Shown piece after piece: positions 55,266-62,734 of a stretch of 64,000 nt of DNA. Positions within the stretch are counted from its first letter, which is position 1. Every line of letters begins with the position of its first letter. The stretch lies in IMG/VR virus record IMGVR_UViG_3300030060_007958, positions 12,109 through 76,108 of that record; one strand, 5' to 3'. The DNA comes from a virus. Position numbers and translations under genes: made by a program. The notes under the pieces are model-generated. The model did not search any database and had not been told where the DNA came from. It worked only from the letters and a program-made list of their open reading frames with translations.

Positions 55266-55619
55266 ATGTCAATTTATCAATACAAGGCTGGACTACAAAA
55301 TGCGGCCTCATATCAATCCTCCGGATCGCCCTATGTCACCGGATCTGCCAGTTTAACTGGGGTCATGGCGATTGAATTTCCAAATGTAACAAAAGAAATA
55401 ACAATCCGCGCCGCCTCTGGCACCGGGCATTTATATTTTCACACAGATGCACTCGATGAAAATAAAATGACATTTGGCACAACGGCCCTAACACTGGATG
55501 TCAAATGTCAAAGACTTTATGTTTCCGGATCTAGTTTGGACTTTAGAGTTTTCGCTTCCTTGACCGGAATTGAGAAGGCAGAAATGTTTAATTTAACCGG
55601 TTCTGGAATAACTGAATAG
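55266..55619 (+). CDS. small virion protein, unknown
   Basis: A 117-residue protein, beta-rich and Ser/Thr/Gly-heavy (Y-V-T-G-S-A-S-L-T-G-V-M-A-I-E-F), without Lys-rich or catalytic motifs. The fold would suit a small capsid decoration or head-tail protein, and its place between prohead core and scaffold genes supports a head role. This is inferred; no family is identified. It has its own preceding candidate promoter, and a gap of 96 bases follows. Confidence 0.6.
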   Translation: MSIYQYKAGLQNAASYQSSGSPYVTGSASLTGVMAIEFPNVTKEITIRAASGTGHLYFHTDALDENKMTFGTTALTLDVKCQRLYVSGSSLDFRVFASLTGIEKAEMFNLTGSGITE

Positions 55620-55637
55620 AAAACTATATAACCAACC

Positions 55638-55663
55638 TTTATAAAAATTTGTCTTTTTATAAA
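55638..55663. repeat. AT-rich inverted repeat
   Basis: TTTATAAAAA at 55638-55647 and its perfect reverse complement TTTTTATAAA at 55654-55663 are separated by six bases (TTTGTC). The arms could form a 10-base-pair hairpin, but the stem is all A-T apart from the loop and is followed by no T-run, so it is a poor terminator. It sits just upstream of the candidate promoter at 55671. Confidence 0.5.
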
Positions 55664-55670
55664 ATAATAA

Positions 55671-55679
55671 ACTATTTAT
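55671..55679 (+). promoter_or_regulatory. candidate late promoter element ACTATTTAT
   Basis: AAACTATTTATT lies in the 96-base gap before the scaffold gene, with 36 bases between the nonamer and ATG 55716. This is the same spacing as at 37508-37516 before ATG 37553. The match covers 12 bases with that site. It would be suitable for high late expression of scaffold and capsid genes. Confidence 0.45.
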
Positions 55680-55715
55680 TTTTGAGATAATTTTTTATAA
55701 AGGGAGTCTTTTTTT

Positions 55716-56732
55716 ATGTCTTCATTATTAGAACAAGCAATTATTGACGCAGCCGCACTAAAGGAAGCTGCTATCAAAAATGCAGAAACAGCAATATTAA
55801 ATAAATATTCTGCCGACATCAAGGAAGTTGTCGAGAACCTTTTCGAACAAGAAGAGGGGCTAGATGCAGAAGAGGGGGCCCAAGATGACCTCTCAAGTGA
55901 TGAATCCCCGGCTCTTGCCGACAGTATTCCCATGGGCTTGGAAGCACCAACGGCATCCGAAGAAACTGAAATAGTTTTGAGCATGGAAGAATTAAAAGAT
56001 ATGGCAGATGCACTGGCAGCAGCTGACGAAGATCTTATTGGGGAGCCAACTCCACATGAGGATTTGGCAAATGAAATATTGCCAGAACCCCCATCTCTTT
56101 CTGGGGAAATGGATGTACCAGAAGCTTCAATTGAAGCAACCCTTGAAGAAGAGGTTGAAATCAACGCCGAAGATCTTACAGAATTAATAGAAGAGTTGGT
56201 CGTAGATATCGATCCCAAAAAATCTGGATGGGCTGGCACTCCAGAATCCATAATGGACCATAAAGAACAATTAAGACTAGCTCAATTAGCAGCTACCAAG
56301 GCACATGAGGAAAACATGGAATTAGTAGCCGCCAGAGATAGACTTTCTGAACAAAATGAACAAATAGAGGGCAAAATGATTAAATTGAGTAAAGCCCTAA
56401 CAACCTTGAAAGAAACATTTGACAAAGTGAATCTTTCAAACGCAAGACTTTTATACACGAATCGAGTTTTAACAAACAGCTCCTTGAATGAGCGACAAAA
56501 ATCAAAAATTGTCGAAGCTTTGTCAAATGCCGATTCAATTAATGACGCAAAGGTTATTTTCGAAACTCTGGAAAGCGCAGTGGGTAGTGTAACGGGTAAA
56601 GCACAGCCACAATCACTCCGCGAGACAATCGAAAGACCTACTGCCACTTTACCCAGAAGAGAAGCCAAGACTCGCCTTTCTCCCGTAACGGACAGAATGC
56701 AAATCTTGGCTGGCATTAAAAAACTAAAGTAA
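55716..56732 (+). CDS. 22: prohead scaffold protein, gp22-like
   Basis: A 338-residue protein with a very acidic N-terminal half. It is rich in Glu, Asp and Ala, including E-E-G-L-D-A-E-E-G near residue 47. A long helical, charged region from about residue 185 follows, with coiled-coil heptads (R-D-R-L-S-E-Q-N-E-Q-I-E-G-K). This acidic, helical composition and its place between the protease and major capsid genes match the T4 gp22 scaffold, although sequence identity is not evident. It would assemble as the prohead core and be digested by the gp21-type protease. It has [LI]-x-E sites in abundance (L-L-E, L-K-E, I-K-E in the first 40 residues). AAGGGAG precedes ATG 55716. Confidence 0.7.
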   Translation: MSSLLEQAIIDAAALKEAAIKNAETAILNKYSADIKEVVENLFEQEEGLDAEEGAQDDLSSDESPALADSIPMGLEAPTASEETEIVLSMEELKDMADALAAADEDLIGEPTPHEDLANEILPEPPSLSGEMDVPEASIEATLEEEVEINAEDLTELIEELVVDIDPKKSGWAGTPESIMDHKEQLRLAQLAATKAHEENMELVAARDRLSEQNEQIEGKMIKLSKALTTLKETFDKVNLSNARLLYTNRVLTNSSLNERQKSKIVEALSNADSINDAKVIFETLESAVGSVTGKAQPQSLRETIERPTATLPRREAKTRLSPVTDRMQILAGIKKLK

Positions 56733-56749
56733 TTAAAGGAGATTTTAAA

Positions 56750-58462
56750 ATGTCAATTATTAATAAATTAACAGAAGGCATTGTTAGACGCGATCTCTCT
56801 AAGGAAGGAGCTGCTCTTCTCAATAAGTGGGAAAAGACAGGTCTCTTAGAAGGTCTTACTAATGATCGTACCAAGCATGGTATGGCTGCACTTCTAGAAA
56901 ATCAAGCAAAGGAGCTTCTTCGTGAGTCCTCTGCAATGGCCGCAGGTGATGTCGAAGGTTTCGCTTCCGTGGCTTTCCCAATCGTTCGTCGTGTTTTCGG
57001 CGGATTAATCGCTAACGATCTTGTATCTGTTCAACCAATGAGTTTGCCATCTGGCCTCATTTTCTTCTTGGATTTCACATATTCAGACGAAACAGGTAAC
57101 AGACTTGATTACCGCGCCGGACGTTCAGTCTACGGTGGTGGCAAGGTTGCTGCGGAAATTTCTCAAGGTATTACCCTGAGTGGTCATGATGCAGAGAGCA
57201 GTTTCTATGCTCTTAACAACGGTTATTCTTCACCAACCGCCTCTTCTCCAGTAGGCTGGCACGATCAAGCAGTTGGCGTAGCATCTGGTACTGTTGGTAT
57301 TGCAGGCGCAGACTGGACCGGTACAGCAGCCCTTATTGATGCTAATCCTGATAAGCTACTTCGCTTTGACCCGGATGTTGCTTCTGGATCATTCGCAGCA
57401 ATTTGGCAGGTACCGATTTCAACTTTCCCGAATTTGAACATGAAAGATTATATCACTATTTCTGCTCAAACTTCCGGAGGGACACGCTCTAATGATCAGG
57501 TTCGCCGCCTTACACTTGATGACCCAACAGACGCAAACAACGTTTTGATTGTTATTACTAGTGCTACTTCAGCTAATGCAGCTGCCGCACACGGTAACAC
57601 ACATAACTCTGCAAGTTATATCATCGACGATACATTCACAACTTCAGGTCTTGCACTCGGTGCTGTTAAAGGTACTGATCCATGGGGATTGGAAAATAAT
57701 TCAGCAATTCCAGAAATCGACATCAAAGTTGATTCAATTGCTGTTACAGCCAAGACCAAAAAACTTAAAGCTAAGTGGACACCGGAATTGGCTCAAGATT
57801 TGAACGCATACCACAACTTGGATGCAGAAGTAGAGCTAACTTCTATTCTTTCAGAGCATATTGCTCTTGAAATCGACCAAGAAATCTTGGAAGACCTAAT
57901 CGTCGACGCAACTGCAGGTACCCTTTACTGGTCACGTTTGCCCGGTAAATTCCTTAATCGCGAAACAGGCACTGCCCTTACTTCTTCTACAGCATTCCCA
58001 GACTTCACTGGCAATGTTTCAGAGTGGTACGAGACCCTTGTTGAAACAATTAATGATGTATCAGCACAGATCCACCGCAAGACTTTGAGAGGCGGAGCAA
58101 ACTTCATCGTGGTTTCACCAGAAGTTGCAAACCTTCTTGAATTCACCGCTGGATTCCGTGGAAGCGTCACTCATGACGACGACCGTGGCCAAGTTGGTGC
58201 TGTTAGAGTTGGTTCTTTGAGTAAGAAGTTCGACGTTTATGTTGATCCTTACTTCCCAAGAAACGTTGTACTCTGTGGTCGCAAAGGATCTTCTTTCCTT
58301 GAAAGCGGATATGTATATGCACCATATGTACCACTCCAAATGACTCCTACAATCTTCGGAACCGAGGACTTCGTACCTCGTAAGGGTGTCATGACTCGCT
58401 ACGCGAAGAAGATGGTACGTCCAGATATGTACGGATTGGTTGTTGTTACAGATTTAGTATAA
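56750..58462 (+). CDS. 23: major capsid protein, gp23-like
   Basis: A 570-residue major capsid protein of the T4 gp23 family. The conserved region F-A-S-V-A-F-P-I-V-R-R-V-F starts near residue 68. The preceding segment has [LI]-x-E sites (L-R-E near residue 61, V-E near 67) at the place where gp23 precursors are cut. N-E-R-type turns and G-S-F-L-E-S-G-Y near the C-terminus are also shared blocks. It forms the hexamers of the head. Codon use differs from most of the window: arginine is mainly CGT/CGC rather than AGA, as expected of a very highly expressed gene. AAAGGAGA precedes the start, and a strong terminator follows the stop. Confidence 0.95.
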   Translation: MSIINKLTEGIVRRDLSKEGAALLNKWEKTGLLEGLTNDRTKHGMAALLENQAKELLRESSAMAAGDVEGFASVAFPIVRRVFGGLIANDLVSVQPMSLPSGLIFFLDFTYSDETGNRLDYRAGRSVYGGGKVAAEISQGITLSGHDAESSFYALNNGYSSPTASSPVGWHDQAVGVASGTVGIAGADWTGTAALIDANPDKLLRFDPDVASGSFAAIWQVPISTFPNLNMKDYITISAQTSGGTRSNDQVRRLTLDDPTDANNVLIVITSATSANAAAAHGNTHNSASYIIDDTFTTSGLALGAVKGTDPWGLENNSAIPEIDIKVDSIAVTAKTKKLKAKWTPELAQDLNAYHNLDAEVELTSILSEHIALEIDQEILEDLIVDATAGTLYWSRLPGKFLNRETGTALTSSTAFPDFTGNVSEWYETLVETINDVSAQIHRKTLRGGANFIVVSPEVANLLEFTAGFRGSVTHDDDRGQVGAVRVGSLSKKFDVYVDPYFPRNVVLCGRKGSSFLESGYVYAPYVPLQMTPTIFGTEDFVPRKGVMTRYAKKMVRPDMYGLVVVTDLV

Positions 58463-58489
58463 TCAAATAATATAACCTAAATTTACATG

Positions 58490-58517
58490 CCCCTTCACAA
58501 TTTTGTGAAGGGGTTTT
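58490..58517 (+). terminator. intrinsic terminator after the capsid gene
   Basis: CCCCTTCAC at 58490-58498 pairs perfectly with GTGAAGGGG at 58505-58513 around a six-base loop. TTTT and further T-rich bases (to about 58522) follow directly. This nine-base-pair stem with a T-run is a textbook rho-independent terminator. It lies 28 bases past the capsid stop codon and is the only clear one in the window, suggesting an abundant separate capsid transcript. Confidence 0.88.
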
Positions 58518-58527
58518 GTGTTTGTAG

Positions 58528-58539
58528 AAACTACTTAGT
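58528..58539 (+). promoter_or_regulatory. degenerate copy of the AAACTATTTATT element
   Basis: AAACTACTTAGT matches 10 of 12 bases of AAACTATTTATT. It lies just past the capsid terminator and 19 bases before ATG 58559. A promoter here would restart transcription of the neck genes after the terminator. The evidence is only similarity and position. Confidence 0.3.
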
Positions 58540-58558
58540 GCTAGGGGGAGGAATTTAA

Positions 58559-59827
58559 ATGGCATTCCCAACATTAACACCAGCCAGTCAAATGAGCAAA
58601 TCAGTTTTGCCTCCTACTGGCGCAGCCTCATCGGTAGCAGAAACCCTACCTTTACAGGTTTATTCTACGTCGACTGAATTTTTGTCCGGCGCAGCAGATC
58701 AAGTTGCTTATACATTTAGGAAGCTTGGCGGCGATGTATTAGACATCGAACTAAAAGAGCAAAATGTTTATGCAAATTATCAAGAGGCATGCCTAGAATA
58801 TAGCTATCTTGTTAATTTACATCAATCAAAAAATATATTATCCGATGTATTAGGTCAGGCAACCGGAACTTTCGATAGGGATGGAGAAATATTAACAGGG
58901 CCTGAAGGCGTTAATTTAAAATTCCCAAGAGTAATGTTCGAATATGCCCGCCGGGTATCCGATGGCTTCTCTTTCGAAGCCAACGTGGGGGGTACAATAC
59001 CTATCTACTCGGCCTCATTCGCACTTCAAGCCGGCCAACAAGATTATGATTTACAGGCCATTATATCTTCTTCTGCAGCCTCTGGCGTAGATCCCATAGG
59101 ATTAAACGTACCATATGCCGGGAAAGTGGGTGACAAGAGAGTACTCGTAAAAAAAGTTTATTATAAGACCCCCAGTGCAATGTGGAGATTTTTCGGATAT
59201 TTTGGTGGATTGAATGTTGTAGGTAATTTAAATTACTACGGACAATATACCGACGACTCTACTTTCGAATTAATTCCAACTTGGCAGAACAAGCTTCAAG
59301 CTATGGCGTTTGAAGATAATCTTTATACCAGATTATCTCACTATTCATACGAACTAAAAAATAATAAATTAAGAATATACCCAGAGCCGGCCCTTTTGGG
59401 TACATATCTATATATGTGGGTTGATTTTTCTGTAGTGCCGGCCCCTTGGGAAGATAATGAAGAATTTAATAACGGAACAGATGGCATTAACAACATGAAT
59501 ACCATCCCGTTTGATAATATACCATATAAAAACATTAATGCCATTGGCAAGCAGTGGATTAGGAGATTCTCTTTAGCCTTGTCTAAGGAGACACTAGCTC
59601 AAATTAGGGGTAAATTTCAAACAATTCCGATACCGGGGGAGTCAGTAAATTTAAATTCTTCAGAATTATTATCACAAGCTAAAGATGAGCAAGATAAATT
59701 AAGACAAGAGTTGAAAGAAGTACTGGATCAACTTACATATACGGAAGTGGCAAAATCAGATGCAGAAAAGGTAGAAGCAGTCGAAAATGTACAAAAGAAA
59801 GTGCCAATGCTTATTTTTCAAGGATAA
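58559..59827 (+). CDS. neck/head-completion-type virion protein
   Basis: A 422-residue protein with a strong GGGGGAGG ribosome site. The N-terminal part includes a helical block Y-A-N-Y-Q-E-A-C-L-E-Y near residue 73 and is followed by beta-rich segments. Near residues 375-400 is a charged helix (K-D-E-Q-D-K-L-R-Q-E-L-K-E). Encoded right after the capsid gene, it is in the place where neck proteins (T4 gp13/gp14 class) or head vertex proteins are often found. No exact T4 counterpart can be named by reading. A virion role is likely; the assignment to the neck is inferred. Confidence 0.6.
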   Translation: MAFPTLTPASQMSKSVLPPTGAASSVAETLPLQVYSTSTEFLSGAADQVAYTFRKLGGDVLDIELKEQNVYANYQEACLEYSYLVNLHQSKNILSDVLGQATGTFDRDGEILTGPEGVNLKFPRVMFEYARRVSDGFSFEANVGGTIPIYSASFALQAGQQDYDLQAIISSSAASGVDPIGLNVPYAGKVGDKRVLVKKVYYKTPSAMWRFFGYFGGLNVVGNLNYYGQYTDDSTFELIPTWQNKLQAMAFEDNLYTRLSHYSYELKNNKLRIYPEPALLGTYLYMWVDFSVVPAPWEDNEEFNNGTDGINNMNTIPFDNIPYKNINAIGKQWIRRFSLALSKETLAQIRGKFQTIPIPGESVNLNSSELLSQAKDEQDKLRQELKEVLDQLTYTEVAKSDAEKVEAVENVQKKVPMLIFQG

Positions 59828-59830
59828 AGT

Positions 59831-60700
59831 ATGAGTAGTAGAAAAAAACAATATGATGGATTTCGTCCTTATTTTCAAGATAAAAAACCCGGTGATTCTA
59901 CGCCGGGTCTCAAAGAAATTACTTTTATGCCCTCCACAATCGAAACAATAGATACAGCCTTATATCAGTGGCTTGATGAAGAGCTTAATATTTCTTGCAA
60001 AACAAACGAGGGATTTAAAAAGGTGCCCTTAATTTGGTCAATGCCAGAAAGATCATTCCAAACTAAAGACAATAAAGATCTAAGAAATAAAGATATTTTT
60101 GTTTTACCTGCGATTAGTATAGAAAGGGTATCCATGCAAAAAGATCCTAATTTTAAAGGTGTCGCTTGGTCATTTCTGCCAAGAATTAATGATGCTAAGG
60201 GCGGAGCAATCACGGTTGCAAGGAGAATAAATCAGAAAAAAACTTCTAATTTCGCAAATGCTTCGGCAAAAAAGAGATTTAATCAAAAAACTTTTCCTTT
60301 CAAAAACGAAAAGGTTGTATATGAAACAATAACAATGCCAGCCCCAACATATGTGGCTGTCGACTATAAATTAACAATTAATACAGAATACCAACAGCAG
60401 ATGAATGACATCATTACTCCGTTTATAGCTTACACTGGACAAATTAATAATTTTTCTATGAAATATAACGGTCATAAATTTGAAGGTTTCGTCCAAGGAG
60501 ATTTTTCTCTAGAGAATAATTCTTCAAATCTTTCTGAAGAAGAGAGAAACTTTAAAGCAATGATTAATTTAAAAATACTGGGATATCTCGTCGGATTGGG
60601 CCCAAATGATGAACAACCTAAATTAACGGTTAGAGAATCCGCAGCAGAATACAGACTAATGCGTGAGCGTGTTATAGTCGACGACAAGAAGGATTATTAA
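59831..60700 (+). CDS. virion protein of the neck/tail-completion region
   Basis: A 289-residue basic protein with the helical block I-E-T-I-D-T-A-L-Y-Q-W-L-D-E near residue 38. Beta-rich segments follow, including K-V-P-L-I-W-S-M-P-E-R-S-F-Q and V-A-V-D-Y-K-L-T-I-N-T-E-Y-Q. No catalytic motif is visible. It lies between the capsid-following gene and the connector-type gene, three bases after the former. A neck or tail-terminator role is plausible by position only. Confidence 0.55.
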   Translation: MSSRKKQYDGFRPYFQDKKPGDSTPGLKEITFMPSTIETIDTALYQWLDEELNISCKTNEGFKKVPLIWSMPERSFQTKDNKDLRNKDIFVLPAISIERVSMQKDPNFKGVAWSFLPRINDAKGGAITVARRINQKKTSNFANASAKKRFNQKTFPFKNEKVVYETITMPAPTYVAVDYKLTINTEYQQQMNDIITPFIAYTGQINNFSMKYNGHKFEGFVQGDFSLENNSSNLSEEERNFKAMINLKILGYLVGLGPNDEQPKLTVRESAAEYRLMRERVIVDDKKDY

Positions 60701-60701
60701 T

Positions 60702-61529
60702 ATGTCTGAAGATAACAAGTGGACAAAACCTTCAAATCCCCCTCCTCCTCTATTTCTGGGAGAAAAAGAAAGAAATCTAGTAAAGCAGGTAAATGATGAG
60801 CTTTTAGAGAGGGTTGTCGGACAACAAATAGTGTATTTACCAATATCTATGGAATATACAAATTTTCACCCAATATATGGGGAGGCAATAGAAAAGTCTT
60901 TTCTACCTCCTGTAAGGGTTTATGCTTTGGTTGAATTTGACGGCATAAAAACAACAACCGAGAACTATGGTCTGGATAAAGAAAAATCTATAACTGTTAA
61001 ATTTCACGAAAGAAGATTGCACGAAGATCAAGACCTTATGTTAAGAGAGGGTGATTATGTTCAATATGGCGACTCTTTTTATGAGATTGTATCTCTAACG
61101 GAAGACAGACAACTTTTCGGGCAAATTGATCACATCTTCCAAATATCTGCAAAATGTATCAGAACCAGACGTGGGATAATGGACATGTCTGTCTTGTCCG
61201 ATGACGTTTTGTCTTCTTTAGCTGATGTGGCACAACAGGACACTGTTTCCGGGCCATATCACGAACATGAGCCAAGTATCGTGCGCGTTATATATGTTCA
61301 TGATGTGACGGGAAGCCCTATTTCGGCAGATACTAATTTAAATTCAATTTTGGGAGTAACAGGTCCAGTTGTTCTTGCCGCCGCCGCAATTTTTCAAAAT
61401 GGCCAGAGACAAACTCTAGGATCCGATCCTTCTACAGGGGAATATTATGTCCAAGAGGGCTTTATTCGTAATTCTTATGTGGTCGGAACAAGCAACAGAA
61501 TTCTTTTAGAGGTTTTAACAATAGTATGA
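60702..61529 (+). CDS. head-tail connector-type protein, possibly gp14-like
   Basis: A 275-residue protein. A proline-rich N-terminus (S-N-P-P-P-P-L) is followed by the blocks F-H-P-I-Y-G-E-A near residue 55 and F-H-E-R-R-L-H-E-D-Q-D-L near 101, then R-E-G-D-Y-V-Q-Y-G-D. These resemble a neck protein family of T4-like phages (gp14 class), but I name it only tentatively. The C-terminal 90 residues are a beta-rich domain. Its stop overlaps the DUF444 gene start (ATGA), so the first gene of the YeaH-SpoVR pair is translationally coupled to this virion gene. Confidence 0.5.
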   Translation: MSEDNKWTKPSNPPPPLFLGEKERNLVKQVNDELLERVVGQQIVYLPISMEYTNFHPIYGEAIEKSFLPPVRVYALVEFDGIKTTTENYGLDKEKSITVKFHERRLHEDQDLMLREGDYVQYGDSFYEIVSLTEDRQLFGQIDHIFQISAKCIRTRRGIMDMSVLSDDVLSSLADVAQQDTVSGPYHEHEPSIVRVIYVHDVTGSPISADTNLNSILGVTGPVVLAAAAIFQNGQRQTLGSDPSTGEYYVQEGFIRNSYVVGTSNRILLEVLTIV

Positions 61530-62734
61530 GTATTTTTAGAGAACATAAAACAAATGCAGACCGATCTGCGGCAGACAGAAAGAGGCATAAACAGAAAATT
61601 GATAAGGCCCTGAAAGAAGGTCTTAAAGATGTTGTGGCAGATGAGTCAATTATTGGTCAAGATGGTAAGAAAAAAATAAAAATCCCCGTAAAAGGTATTA
61701 AAGAATATCAATTTGTCTATGGAGAAAACCAAGACAATAAGAAAGCGGGAAGTGCCGGCGATAAAAAAGTCAAAAAAGGCCAAGTTTTAAGAAAGGGCCA
61801 GAAAAAGAAAAAGGCACCCGGTAAAAAAGGATCTAATGAAAAGGGCGACGAATATTATGATGTTGAAGTGACTCTGGATGAGCTGGCAGAATATCTTTTT
61901 CAGGACTTAAAGCTGCCCGATTTAGAAAAAAAGAAATTTAGGTTTATAAAAGACTACAAACCAAAAAGAAGTGGTTTTAGAAAAAAGGGTATGAGATCCA
62001 GACTATCCAAAAAAGAAACCATTAAGAGAAAAATTAGAAGAAAGAAGATGGCCGAAGCCTCTGGTACGTGGGATCCGGAATCTGGAGAAAGATTCCCCTT
62101 TCACAAAGATGATTTAAAATACAAACATATAAAGCTAAAACCCCAGCAAAATAATTCAGCAGTTATTTTTTTCTTAATGGATGTATCTGGCTCAATGGGT
62201 AAAGAAAAAAAATATATGGCAAGAAGTTTTTATTTCTTATTATATCAATTTTTAAGATACAAATACGAAAATATAGAAGTTGTGTTTATATCTCATAGCA
62301 CAGAAGCAAAAGAAGTTAATGAAGATGATTTTTTTAAACGCGGTACTATGGGTGGTACGGTCATGTCAACTGCTCTTGAATTGACAAAAGAAATCATCAA
62401 TAAAAGGTATCATCCATCCATATGGAATATATATACTTTCTATTCAGGAGATGGTGAGAATTGGTCTTTTGATGATCCCAAGACAATAAAGTTGTTTGAA
62501 GAATTAAAAGAAATAAATCAAATGATGTGTTATGCTGAAATTGACCCACTATCACATCCAGAGTCAGATTTGTCAATATTAACAAAATCTTTTAATTACA
62601 ATCAAAGCGAATCAACAAATTTGTGGCAAAAACTAACAAAAATTGTAGATAAAAGCTTTAAGAGAGTAAAAATATCAAAACCAAGCCACATTTGGCCCTC
62701 GTTCCAACACTTATTTGGAGGAAGTAAAAAATGA
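61526..62734 (+). CDS. yeaH: YeaH/YhbH (DUF444) family protein
   Basis: A 402-residue protein of the YeaH/YhbH (DUF444) family, close to the bacterial length. The N-terminus D-R-S-A-A-D-R-K-R-H-K-Q-K-I and the block V-V-A-D-E-S-I-I-G-Q-D-G-K-K-K-I (residues 37-52) are the family hallmarks. A Lys-rich linker follows, and a von Willebrand A-type domain from about residue 210 has the metal site D-V-S-G-S-M-G. In bacteria, YeaH is expressed with the PrkA kinase and SpoVR/YcgB under stress or nutrient limitation; its biochemical role is unknown. Here the gene overlaps the neck gene before it and the SpoVR gene after it by 4 bases each. No PrkA gene is visible in the window. Confidence 0.92.
   Translation: MSIFREHKTNADRSAADRKRHKQKIDKALKEGLKDVVADESIIGQDGKKKIKIPVKGIKEYQFVYGENQDNKKAGSAGDKKVKKGQVLRKGQKKKKAPGKKGSNEKGDEYYDVEVTLDELAEYLFQDLKLPDLEKKKFRFIKDYKPKRSGFRKKGMRSRLSKKETIKRKIRRKKMAEASGTWDPESGERFPFHKDDLKYKHIKLKPQQNNSAVIFFLMDVSGSMGKEKKYMARSFYFLLYQFLRYKYENIEVVFISHSTEAKEVNEDDFFKRGTMGGTVMSTALELTKEIINKRYHPSIWNIYTFYSGDGENWSFDDPKTIKLFEELKEINQMMCYAEIDPLSHPESDLSILTKSFNYNQSESTNLWQKLTKIVDKSFKRVKISKPSHIWPSFQHLFGGSKK

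Noticed and set aside
55676-56251. 191-codon open frame on the minus strand
   Set aside because: It is antisense to the scaffold gene and its Ser-rich product is the mirror of Glu-rich codons. It has no ribosome site, and every other gene is on the + strand.
58458-58463. TATAAT as a promoter at the end of the capsid gene
   Set aside because: There is no acceptable -35 hexamer at 16-18 bases, and the site lies upstream of a strong terminator, so a transcript from it would end at once.
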